Source: RUG12395 sp034178705
GTDB lineage: Bacteria; Bacillota; Clostridia; Oscillospirales; CAG-272
Length of the DNA stretch: 64,000 nucleotides
Direction of reading: 5' to 3'
NCBI GenBank assembly: GCA_034178705.1
Contig: JAXFQY010000004.1
Location: forward strand, 1 to 64,000
Shown here: positions 26,713-33,607 of the stretch, piece by piece
How the letters are laid out: each line of letters starts with the position of its first letter
Position numbering within the stretch: position 1 is the stretch's first letter
Notes under the pieces: generated by a model
What the model was told of the DNA's origin: nothing
The model's input: the letters and a program-made list of their open reading frames with translations, nothing else
Databases searched by the model: none
Translations under genes and position numbers: made by a program

Positions 26713-27513
26713 ATGGGCGCAGATACCAAAGCCCTACGAACAAGAATCAAAAGCGTTGATTCCACCCTGCATCTGACCAAGGCAATGGGATTGGTTGCCT
26801 CCTCCAAAATCCGCCGCGCCAATGCCCGTATGACGGCAAGCCGTGCCTATGCGGGAGGGCTTGAGCGGATGATCGAGGTCCTTGCCGGTTCCCCGGAATG
26901 TCAGAGAAGCCCTTTCATGAGAGCAACGGGAAGCAAAACCCGTCTGATTGTCATTGCCGGAGACCGCGGTCTCGCAGGCGGTTACAACGCAAACGTTTTC
27001 CGCCTCATCCGGGAATATCCGGACGCGGAACTGATTCCCATCGGGAAACGCGCCTGTGACCGATTCGACCGTGAATCGGTCTCCTCTGAGCATTTCAGCG
27101 CCACTGACGCATACAGTCTTGCAAAGCGCCAGTGTGCAGACTTCGCCGAAGGTTCCTATGACCGTCTCGGCGTTGTTTACACCCATTATGTATCGATGAT
27201 GACGCAGGAAGCATCCGTCAGGTGGCTTCTTCCCCTCTCAGCGCCGGAAAAAAAGCAACCCGGTACCGCTCTTTTTGAGCCGGATGAGCTTACCGTGCTC
27301 AATGCCGCACTTCCGGAATACCTTGCCGGTCTTCTCACCGCGGCGGTACGCGAAAGCTTCGCATCCGAGGTAGCAGCACGCCGCACGGCAATGGACAGTG
27401 CAGGAAAGAACGCACAGCAGATGATCGACAATCTGCAGCTGCAGTATAACCGTGCACGTCAGGGCGCCATCACGCAGGAAATTACCGAAATTGTTGCCGG
27501 CAGCGGCAACTGA
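26713..27513 (+). CDS. atpG: F1 ATP synthase subunit gamma
   Basis: A 266-residue central stalk subunit, a little shorter than usual. The N-terminal helix TRIKSVDSTLHLTKAMGLVASSK and the C-terminal helix MDNSA-type segment AMDSAGKNAQQMIDNLQLQ with NRARQGAITQEI are both conserved. It begins 1 base after atpA ends. Confidence 0.95.
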   Translation: MGADTKALRTRIKSVDSTLHLTKAMGLVASSKIRRANARMTASRAYAGGLERMIEVLAGSPECQRSPFMRATGSKTRLIVIAGDRGLAGGYNANVFRLIREYPDAELIPIGKRACDRFDRESVSSEHFSATDAYSLAKRQCADFAEGSYDRLGVVYTHYVSMMTQEASVRWLLPLSAPEKKQPGTALFEPDELTVLNAALPEYLAGLLTAAVRESFASEVAARRTAMDSAGKNAQQMIDNLQLQYNRARQGAITQEITEIVAGSGN

Positions 27514-27526
27514 AAGGAGAACGGAA

Positions 27527-28927
27527 TTGGCAAATGCAAGCAAAGGCAAGGTATGCCAGGTCATGGGACCGGTTGTTGACGTCCGTTTTGAGGATGGCAG
27601 CCTGCCGTCAATCTACAACGCCCTGCTGATCCCGATCGGAGATCGGGAGTTGACCGTCGAGGTCGCACAGCACATCGGCGACAATGTTGTCCGCTGCATT
27701 GCAATGTCCTCAACCGATGGGCTGCAGCGCGATACCGAGGCAACCGACACCGGAAAGGCAATCAGCGTTCCCGTCGGGCGCGAAACGCTTGGCAGAATCT
27801 TCAACGTCCTTGGCAAAGCCGTCGATAACCAACCCGATCCCGAAAATGTCGAGCGCTGGAACATTCATCGTCCCGCGCCGGAATTCGACGAGCTGGCTAC
27901 CTCCACGGAGATTCTTGAAACAGGCATTAAAGTCATCGACCTCATTTGTCCCTATTCCAAGGGCGGAAAAATCGGACTGTTCGGCGGTGCCGGAGTCGGA
28001 AAAACCGTCCTGATCATGGAGCTGATCAACAACATTGCAAAAGAACACGGCGGTCTTTCTGTCTTTACCGGAGTCGGTGAGCGTACCCGTGAGGGAAACG
28101 ACCTTTATAACGAGATGAAGCAATCCGGGGTTCTGTCCAATACCGCCCTGGTCTACGGACAGATGAATGAGCCTCCAGGAGCAAGAATGCGCGTTGCGCT
28201 TTCCGGTCTGACGATGGCAGAATACTTCCGCGATAAAGAGGGGCAGGACGTTCTCCTCTTCATCGACAACATTTTCCGCTTCACGCAGGCAGGCAGCGAG
28301 GTTTCCGCTCTGCTCGGCCGTATGCCGTCCGCCGTCGGTTATCAACCGACGCTCGCCAATGAGATGGGCGCGCTTCAGGAACGGATCACCTCCACGAAGA
28401 AAGGCTCCATCACCTCGGTTCAGGCCGTTTATGTTCCCGCAGATGACCTGACCGATCCGGCGCCGGCAACGACCTTCGCTCATCTGGACGCAACGACGGT
28501 TCTCTCCCGCTCCATTGCTTCCCAGGGAATCTATCCCGCGGTCGATCCTCTGGAATCAACCAGCCGCATCCTATCCCCCGAGGTGATCGGCGAAGAGCAT
28601 TACCGGGTCGCCCGCGAGGTGCAGCGCATTCTTCAGCGCTACAAGGAGCTGATGGATATCATCGCCATCATGGGTATGGATGAGCTTTCCGAAGAGGACA
28701 AACTGCTTGTTCAGCGCGCACGCAAAATTCAGCGGTTTCTTTCTCAGCCCTTTACCGTTTCGGAAAAGTTTACCGGTGTTCCCGGAACCTACGTTCCGCT
28801 GTCCGAAACCATCCGCGGATTCCGTGAAATCATCGAGGGCAAGCATGACGATCTGCCCGAGTCCGCCTTCCTTCTTGTCGGAACAATTGATGAGGCGGTC
28901 GCGAAAGCGAATAAGGAGTCGCTATGA
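27527..28927 (+). CDS. atpD: F1 ATP synthase subunit beta
   Basis: A 466-residue catalytic subunit: P-loop GGAGVGKT, GERTREGNDLY with the catalytic Glu, LLFIDNIFRFTQAGSEVSAL (Walker B), and the C-terminal DELSEED-like stretch MDELSEEDKL. The start is TTG 27527, with AAAGGAG 7 bases upstream. Confidence 0.97.
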   Translation: MANASKGKVCQVMGPVVDVRFEDGSLPSIYNALLIPIGDRELTVEVAQHIGDNVVRCIAMSSTDGLQRDTEATDTGKAISVPVGRETLGRIFNVLGKAVDNQPDPENVERWNIHRPAPEFDELATSTEILETGIKVIDLICPYSKGGKIGLFGGAGVGKTVLIMELINNIAKEHGGLSVFTGVGERTREGNDLYNEMKQSGVLSNTALVYGQMNEPPGARMRVALSGLTMAEYFRDKEGQDVLLFIDNIFRFTQAGSEVSALLGRMPSAVGYQPTLANEMGALQERITSTKKGSITSVQAVYVPADDLTDPAPATTFAHLDATTVLSRSIASQGIYPAVDPLESTSRILSPEVIGEEHYRVAREVQRILQRYKELMDIIAIMGMDELSEEDKLLVQRARKIQRFLSQPFTVSEKFTGVPGTYVPLSETIRGFREIIEGKHDDLPESAFLLVGTIDEAVAKANKESL

Positions 28928-29196
28928 ACACCTTCCGGCTGATTGTGTCCACACCGGACGGAAACCTGTTTGACGGCGAAGCGGAAATGCTTTCCTGCCG
29001 GGCGGCAGACGGAGATCTTGCCATCCTCGCCGGTCACATTCCGCTGATTACCTCTGTACGTCCCGGAAAATGCCGGATCACACTGCCGGACGGCAGCGAG
29101 AAAACAGGCACGCTGGACGGGGGCATCCTGACGGTTGCGGAAGATGCCGTCACGCTTCTTTCTGCTGCCTTCCGCTTTTCCTCCAGCTTTTCTTAA
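28924..29196 (+). CDS. atpC: F1 ATP synthase subunit epsilon, short form
   Basis: A 90-residue protein holding only the N-terminal beta-sandwich (FRLIVSTPDGNLFDGEAEML, LAGHIPLIT, GGILTVAEDAVTLL). The usual C-terminal pair of helices, about 45 residues that can block ATP hydrolysis, is missing. No remnant of it is seen after the stop. It overlaps atpD by 4 bases. Confidence 0.9.
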   Translation: MNTFRLIVSTPDGNLFDGEAEMLSCRAADGDLAILAGHIPLITSVRPGKCRITLPDGSEKTGTLDGGILTVAEDAVTLLSAAFRFSSSFS

Positions 29197-29229
29197 AAGA
29201 AAAGCTGCGAAAAAGAGTTTTTTCTGATC

Positions 29230-29270
29230 TACGCCGCAAAGGGCATTCATCCCTTCGCGGCGTATTTTTT
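29230..29270 (+). terminator. Terminator of the atp operon
   Basis: TACGCCGCAAAGGG (29230-29243) pairs with CCCTTCGCGGCGTA (29251-29264) with one mismatch, followed by TTTTTT. A smaller AGCTTTTC/GAAAAGCT hairpin overlaps the atpC stop. Confidence 0.88.
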
Positions 29271-29363
29271 CTCACGAAGGGGCGACACTGTTATTATGTT
29301 CCATCTTCGCTTTCAAAGGATTATCTGCTTTTGAAAATCACAAAACGGGAAAAGGTTTATGTA

Positions 29364-29711
29364 ATGGTGGAATATCGAGTCTCCGCACCGGCAGATATCA
29401 CGGAAAAATTAAGTGAATGCGACGCTGAGCGGTTGCAGACGCTGATTTGCCGATATTCGCTGTATGCCGACGGGCAAAATGCCCTGCAGGAAAGCTTCAT
29501 CAACAAGGGATACAAAGAGATTCAATACTACGGAAAAACCTACTAACGCCGGGATGAACATGCCGAAAACAATCCCGATAAGCGAATCATCGGATATGAA
29601 ATCGCTTTTCTGCAGGACGGAAACCTGATCCTCCTGCATCTTACGGCCGTTGATACCTTTGAAAACAGGATGCGGCACGCGGATGTCATCAAAATCGATA
29701 TTCGGTAAATA
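29364..29711 (+). pseudogene. Small unknown gene interrupted by one in-frame TAA
   Basis: From ATG 29364 the frame codes MVEYRVSAPADITEKLSECD and continues to a TAA at 29544. After it the same frame stays open for 54 more codons, ending DVIKIDIR at TAA 29709, with charged, protein-like composition (IIGYEIAFLQDGNLILLHL). The whole would be about 115 residues. A TTG at 29331 behind AAAGGA could be the true start. I do not recognise the family. Either a recent nonsense mutation, read-through, or a sequencing error explains it. Confidence 0.55.
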
Positions 29712-29741
29712 TCTTAAATTTTCCGGGGGGCTTCCCTGAAC

Positions 29742-29777
29742 AAAGGCGGGTAAGTGCATGCGCTTACCCGCCTTTTT
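29742..29777 (+). terminator. Terminator after the interrupted gene
   Basis: AAAGGCGGGTAAG (29742-29754) pairs perfectly with CTTACCCGCCTTT (29763-29775), followed by T residues. Confidence 0.85.
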
Positions 29778-29911
29778 CAAATGTTCTTCAAATGTCCCTC
29801 TCCCGCTTCTGGGGCCCCGACCAGCGCACGGACGGGGAGCCGGTTCCCCGTTTGCCGGAATCCGGTGTGAAAGGCGTCTCTGCTTCCCCCCGACATGAAA
29901 CCCGCGCTGAG

Positions 29912-29957
29912 AAAAAAGAACGGTGCAGCGCCCGTTTCCTGAGCTGCACCGTTTTTC
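29912..29957. terminator. Bidirectional terminator before ABC-2 operon end
   Basis: AACGGTGCAGC (29919-29929) pairs with GCTGCACCGTT (29943-29953); A/T runs on both sides allow it to work in both directions, mainly for the leftward ABC-2 transcript. Confidence 0.8.
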
Positions 29958-30035
29958 TTATCGCTGCCAAACCGTCGGGCGGCTTCGCCTCAGAATAAAG
30001 AGGCGAAGCAGTTTATTCTCGGATTTTCTAAGCGG

Positions 30036-30803
30036 TCAACACAGGTCGGCGCGTAGGCGCAGGCGGAAAACCAGAGAGGAAAGGCAGAACGCGCCAAGCG
30101 CCCAGAGGGTGCAATTCAGCAAGGCACCGCCGGGAATGGCCTGTCCCGCAAGCGCCGCCCGTGCAACTTCGACCGCATTTTCAAAAGGAAGTATACGGCA
30201 AAGCACGCCGAAGAAATTTCCTTCCGGAAAAACCGAGGAATCAAACCAGATACCGCCGAGAACCCCACAAAGCGAAATCAGAATGGAACAGCAGGGCGGC
30301 GCCGCTTTTTCTCCCAACAGGGCTCCAAACAAAACTCCCAGCGCAATAAACAGTACGGCACAAGGAATGAGAGAGAGAATCGACAGCAAAGCGTTTCCGA
30401 TAAGAAGGCGTTCCCCCATCACGCCTCCGATCACCCCGCCGGCAAGATAGGTGACAACCGCCTCACCCGCCGAAACGAGGAGCAGCGGAAGTATATAACC
30501 CGCGACAAACTCTGCCGGGCGCATTGGGGAGGAGCAAAGGCGCAGCAAAAAAGCAGAGGACCGATCCTTGGATACCGACAGGGTTGCAAGCAGCATCACA
30601 AAGGAAAGGGCAAAAACGGCAATTCCCGGCGTAAGGTTCCGGATTTTGAAAATCGTCATCCCCGCTTCCGGTGGAATAACGGAATCAATTGCCGTCATCA
30701 TCCCAAGCATTACAAGCGGAAAAGCAAAGCAGAAAAGGTAGCTGAGCGGATCCCGCAGCAGCTCCCGCAGACACCGTCCGGCAAACGCGAAGGCGCGTTT
30801 CAT
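30036..30803 (-). CDS. ABC-2 type transporter permease
   Basis: A 255-residue membrane protein with six hydrophobic segments and the ABC-2 layout (REDPLSYLF-like start LRDPLSYLFCFAFPLVML, then SVSKDRSSAFLLRLCSSPMRPAEF). It works with the ATPase whose stop overlaps its start by 4 bases. Such pairs export drugs, lipids or peptides; the cargo here is unknown. Confidence 0.85.
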   Translation of the reverse strand: MKRAFAFAGRCLRELLRDPLSYLFCFAFPLVMLGMMTAIDSVIPPEAGMTIFKIRNLTPGIAVFALSFVMLLATLSVSKDRSSAFLLRLCSSPMRPAEFVAGYILPLLLVSAGEAVVTYLAGGVIGGVMGERLLIGNALLSILSLIPCAVLFIALGVLFGALLGEKAAPPCCSILISLCGVLGGIWFDSSVFPEGNFFGVLCRILPFENAVEVARAALAGQAIPGGALLNCTLWALGAFCLSSLVFRLRLRADLC

Positions 30804-31531
30804 TGTTTTTTCCCCCCTTCCGCAATAGCAATAAAGGCCTCTTCAAAGCGGTCCTTACCCGCAAGCCGTTTCAGCTCTTCAGCTGTTCCGCAAGCGGCAA
30901 TTCTGCCCTGTACCATGATCGCAATCCGGTCACAGAGTGCCTCAGCCTCCTCAAGATAATGCGTTGTCAGAACAACGGTAACTCTGCCCTTAAGCATTTC
31001 TGCCGTTTTCCAAAGCTCACGGCGCGCAAGCACATCCAGTCCAAGGGTTGGTTCATCCAAAAAGAGAATCTCCGGCTGCGTAATCAAGGCCATCGCAATA
31101 CTCAGACGTCGCTGCCATCCTCCGGAAAGCTTCCCTGCCCTCTTTTTTTCCTGCTCTCCGAGAGCAAATTCCTCAAGGCTGTGGGTAGCGCGTTCCCGTG
31201 CTTTCCCTCTGTCACAGCCGTAAAGACGCGCCATCAGCTCAAGATTCTCCCGGACAGTCAGATTCGGGGCAACCGCCGTCTCCTGGGGGGACAAATCGGT
31301 GATCCTCTTCACCTGCTCCCGTTCAGTCAGAATCGACCGTCCGCCGAGAAACGCCTCTCCTGATGTCGGACGCGCCAGGCAGGACAGCATCCGCACGGTC
31401 GTCGTCTTTCCGGCGCCGTTGACACCGAGGAGCCCGAAGAACTCCCCCTGAGTCACTGAGAAATCAATTCCGTCAACCGCCGTAAAGGCACCGAAGCGCT
31501 TTGTCAGCTTATCCGCTCGGATTGCTTCCAT
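30800..31531 (-). CDS. ABC transporter ATP-binding protein (DrrA-like exporter class)
   Basis: A 243-residue ATPase: Walker A GVNGAGKTT (about 37-45), signature LSGGWQRRLSIAMAL, Walker B ILFLDEPTLGLD and switch His in TTHYLEEAEAL. The Trp in the signature is a minor deviation from LSGGMKRR. It follows the AbrB-like gene directly with no spacer, forming a three-gene regulator-ATPase-permease unit. Confidence 0.92.
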   Translation of the reverse strand: MEAIRADKLTKRFGAFTAVDGIDFSVTQGEFFGLLGVNGAGKTTTVRMLSCLARPTSGEAFLGGRSILTEREQVKRITDLSPQETAVAPNLTVRENLELMARLYGCDRGKARERATHSLEEFALGEQEKKRAGKLSGGWQRRLSIAMALITQPEILFLDEPTLGLDVLARRELWKTAEMLKGRVTVVLTTHYLEEAEALCDRIAIMVQGRIAACGTAEELKRLAGKDRFEEAFIAIAEGGKKQ

Positions 31532-31756
31532 TTATTTGTCCTCCCTGCCAAGCTGTGCCGACAAAATCTGTTCGCGAATTGCGGCAGCCTCTTCCTTTGG
31601 CGGGATTGCCATTCCCTTATCCTGCCGCGCAAGAATCAGCAGCTCATCTCCCGGTCGGATCCCCAGCATGTCGCGCACCGTTTTCGGAATCACAATCTGT
31701 CCTTTCTCCCCAACTGTCGCAGTGCCCATAAAGCCTTCCTTTTTCTTTTGTTCCAT
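31532..31756 (-). CDS. AbrB/MazE/SpoVT-family DNA-binding protein
   Basis: A 74-residue swapped-hairpin DNA-binding protein: GTATVGEKGQIVIPKTVRDMLGIRPGDELLIL is the full AbrB fold (about 10-42). The rest is a charged tail. ATG 31756 is preferred to the inner Met at 31729 because GAGGGGG lies just upstream. As first gene of the operon, and behind an elaborate palindromic operator, it likely regulates its own transcription and that of the exporter. Confidence 0.88.
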   Translation of the reverse strand: MEQKKKEGFMGTATVGEKGQIVIPKTVRDMLGIRPGDELLILARQDKGMAIPPKEEAAAIREQILSAQLGREDK

Positions 31757-31769
31757 TGTGCCCCCTCTT

Positions 31770-31805
31770 AGTATAATTTGTTATACTTGTTATAACATGT
31801 TATAC
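31770..31805. promoter_or_regulatory. Operator: two palindromes and helically phased repeats
   Basis: AGTATAATTTGTTATACT (31770-31787) is a 7+4+7 inverted repeat and TATAACATGTTATA (31791-31804) is a perfect palindrome. GTTATAC/A half-sites begin at 31780, 31789 and 31799, about one helical turn apart. The second palindrome overlaps the promoter spacer and -10. Confidence 0.7.
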
Positions 31806-31817
31806 TTTTGCTGTCAA
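31789..31817 (-). promoter_or_regulatory. Promoter of the AbrB-ABC exporter operon
   Basis: On the minus strand TTGACA (31812-31817) and TATAAC (31789-31794) with a 17-base spacer, embedded in the operator palindrome. Confidence 0.75.
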
Positions 31818-31868
31818 GATGGTTTCTGTATTTTTATCAGCGAAAACGGAGATTTTTCGGATCAGTAC

Positions 31869-31897
31869 TTGACAAAAGCGTATGCATTTGCTATAAT
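31869..31897 (+). promoter_or_regulatory. Consensus promoter of the tRNA-Arg/His pair
   Basis: TTGACA (31869-31874), 17 bases, TATAAT (31892-31897), 20 bases before the first tRNA. Confidence 0.85.
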
Positions 31898-31917
31898 AAA
31901 TCTCGCGTTGCTGATGT

Positions 31918-31994
31918 GTGCCTTTAGCTCAGCTGGATAGAGCAACTGCCTTCTAAGCAGTAGGTCGTGGGTTCGAGTCCCCCAAGGCACGCCA
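31918..31994 (+). tRNA. tRNA-Arg (anticodon TCT)
   Basis: 77 bases with CCA. The acceptor GTGCCTT/AAGGCAC is perfect and the discriminator is G. The anticodon arm ACTGC CTTCTAA GCAGT gives TCT, reading AGA/AGG. The T stem has one T-C mismatch (GTGGG against CCCCC). Confidence 0.94.
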
Positions 31995-32003
31995 ATCCTA
32001 TAT

Positions 32004-32081
32004 GGTGGGTATAGCTCAGCTGGTTAGAGCGCCAGGTTGTGGCCCTGGAGGCCGACGGTTCGAACCCGTTTACTCACCCCA
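32004..32081 (+). tRNA. tRNA-His (anticodon GTG)
   Basis: The extra G at -1 (32004) faces C73, the His hallmark. The acceptor GTGGGTA pairs with TACTCAC with one G-T pair, the loop TTGTGGC gives anticodon GTG, and CCA is encoded. Confidence 0.95.
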
Positions 32082-32082
32082 T

Positions 32083-32105
32083 AAAAGCCGCTTGTCGGCT
32101 TTTTT
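32083..32105 (+). terminator. Terminator after tRNA-His
   Basis: AAAAGCCG / CGGCTTTT with a CTTGT loop and a T run. Confidence 0.85.
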
Positions 32106-32238
32106 CTTTTTTGCTTTTCTTCCCGATTGACCGAAAAACCAATCTGTCCGATTGCTTTCAAAAAACCGGAAAGATCACTCCCTGTTCTGCCCCGGACTCT
32201 TGACCCCTCCGGTCAGCTTTCTTTTTTATGAATATATA

Positions 32239-32285
32239 AAAGCAAGTCAGCAGCACGGCGCAACGCCATGCTGCTGACTTGCTTT
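32239..32285 (-). terminator. Long hairpin ending the leftward carbohydrate-type locus
   Basis: A perfect 17-bp stem (32239-32255 with 32269-32285) continues after one mismatch into GGCG/CGCC over a CAA loop. It lies 64 bases after the stop of the surface-protein gene. The T tract on the minus strand is weak. Confidence 0.65.
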
Positions 32286-32348
32286 CAAGCCAAATAATCT
32301 GCCACGGTCATGACCGGGCTTAGTGCCTGCTATCCTTCCGGATAGCGC

Positions 32349-33539
32349 TTATTCCTGTGTTTTCTTTTTTGCTTTTGCCGTAATCATTACCACCATAGAA
32401 GCAGAAGCCAGCGCCGCAGCGACAATAACCCACATGGCGTCTCCGGTATCCGGGGTGCTTTCCCCAGCACCCGGAACCGTTGTTGCAGGTGCCGCAGTTG
32501 TTACAGGTGCTTCTGTTGTTACCGGCGCTGCCGTTGTCTCCGGCGCTTCGGTTGCAGTCTCTTCGACGCGATCAAAAATCGCCGCAATCTCGGCAAAATT
32601 CGCGTTTGATTTCACTGCTGCTCCATAACGAAGCAGGGTTCCCTTAGTTGCCGTAAAGGTTTTTCCGGGCGTATAATGGCAGCACCATTCAAATGCGTTC
32701 CCATCGTTACCGCCGAAGGTACCGCCGAGCCAGGTCAGCGTAAAACTTTCCATTTCAACATTGTTTGTACAGCCATAGAAGTTATCGATATGCGCGTTTT
32801 CTTCCACTGTTACATCCACTTTGCCGAGCACCACTCCGTCCGGGTAAGCGGCAGAACCGTGCAGAACCGAAACCTGTGCGTTTCCGCCAATTCGAATATG
32901 GGCAGTACCTGTGTAATTACCGGCAATGTTGCGGGAAAACGGAACAATATAAATGCTGCTGCCGGACAAAACCGTAATATTCACATCTTTGTCCGAGTCA
33001 AGGGGAGGATCATCCTGCCCACTTTGATAGCCGCCGAGAAGACAGAATGCTTTCGCGATATTCTCGCCGGTCATGCTTGCGCCGGTCATCGTAACACCTT
33101 CTCCCACAGTAAGCGGATGATGCTGACCGATTACAAGCAAATTGGTTCCCAAAGCGACAAAGTCCATATTTTCAAATCGTGTATCGCCCCAACAGACAAA
33201 ACGTGCCGGCTTAAACTGATAGCTTGCTCCTTCGGTACGATAATCCTTGCCGCCATATACCGAGGTAAAGGTAACGGAACCGGTATATTCCTCACACCAG
33301 TTGAAGGTCATCTGCTGCGTGAAAACCCCGCAGATAACGATTGTACAATTCTTTGTCAAGTCAAGATTTTCATAAGCGGTAAAAAGATCATTTGTTGCTT
33401 TGTCAGGCGAGGAACCGTCTCCGGTTCCGGAATCCGAAAGAAAAACAACATTGTCCGCCGCTGAGACAGAGAAGGCAGGAACACAAAGGAGAAGCGCGAG
33501 AAAAACAGCAAGAGAGAGCCTGAATCGCTTTTTCATCAT
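32349..33539 (-). CDS. Exported surface protein with TPDTG-type C-terminal anchor
   Basis: A 396-residue secreted protein: signal peptide ending near FSVSAADN, a beta-rich body (about 28-325, possibly a parallel beta helix, with repeated G-rich turns such as VTMTGASMTG), a Thr/Pro/Ala linker of APVTT repeats (about 335-360), then TPDTGD, a hydrophobic helix and a KAKKK tail. The end resembles an LPXTG cell-wall sorting signal with Thr for Leu. Start 33539 is set by AAAGGAAAA; the open frame runs further back. I do not recognise the body. It is the last gene of the operon begun by the DUF6259-like enzyme. Confidence 0.7.
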   Translation of the reverse strand: MMKKRFRLSLAVFLALLLCVPAFSVSAADNVVFLSDSGTGDGSSPDKATNDLFTAYENLDLTKNCTIVICGVFTQQMTFNWCEEYTGSVTFTSVYGGKDYRTEGASYQFKPARFVCWGDTRFENMDFVALGTNLLVIGQHHPLTVGEGVTMTGASMTGENIAKAFCLLGGYQSGQDDPPLDSDKDVNITVLSGSSIYIVPFSRNIAGNYTGTAHIRIGGNAQVSVLHGSAAYPDGVVLGKVDVTVEENAHIDNFYGCTNNVEMESFTLTWLGGTFGGNDGNAFEWCCHYTPGKTFTATKGTLLRYGAAVKSNANFAEIAAIFDRVEETATEAPETTAAPVTTEAPVTTAAPATTVPGAGESTPDTGDAMWVIVAAALASASMVVMITAKAKKKTQE

Positions 33540-33607
33540 AATTTTCCTTTCTTGATATATGAATATTTTTTCGGCTGCGCCGGAAAAATGCAAAGAAGTT
33601 GGAAAGA

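Larger units (their letters stand above)
29712..30035. other. Intergenic region with two terminators, no gene seen
   Basis: Between the broken gene and the end of the ABC-2 permease. Apart from the hairpins at 29742-29777 and 29912-29957 I see no start site, repeat or RNA signature. Confidence 0.6.

Noticed and set aside
33540..33607. Hairpin between the ADP-ribosylglycohydrolase-like and surface-protein genes
   Set aside because: TTTTTCGGC/GCCGGAAAAA has a bulge and no T tract on the minus strand, so I could not call it a terminator.
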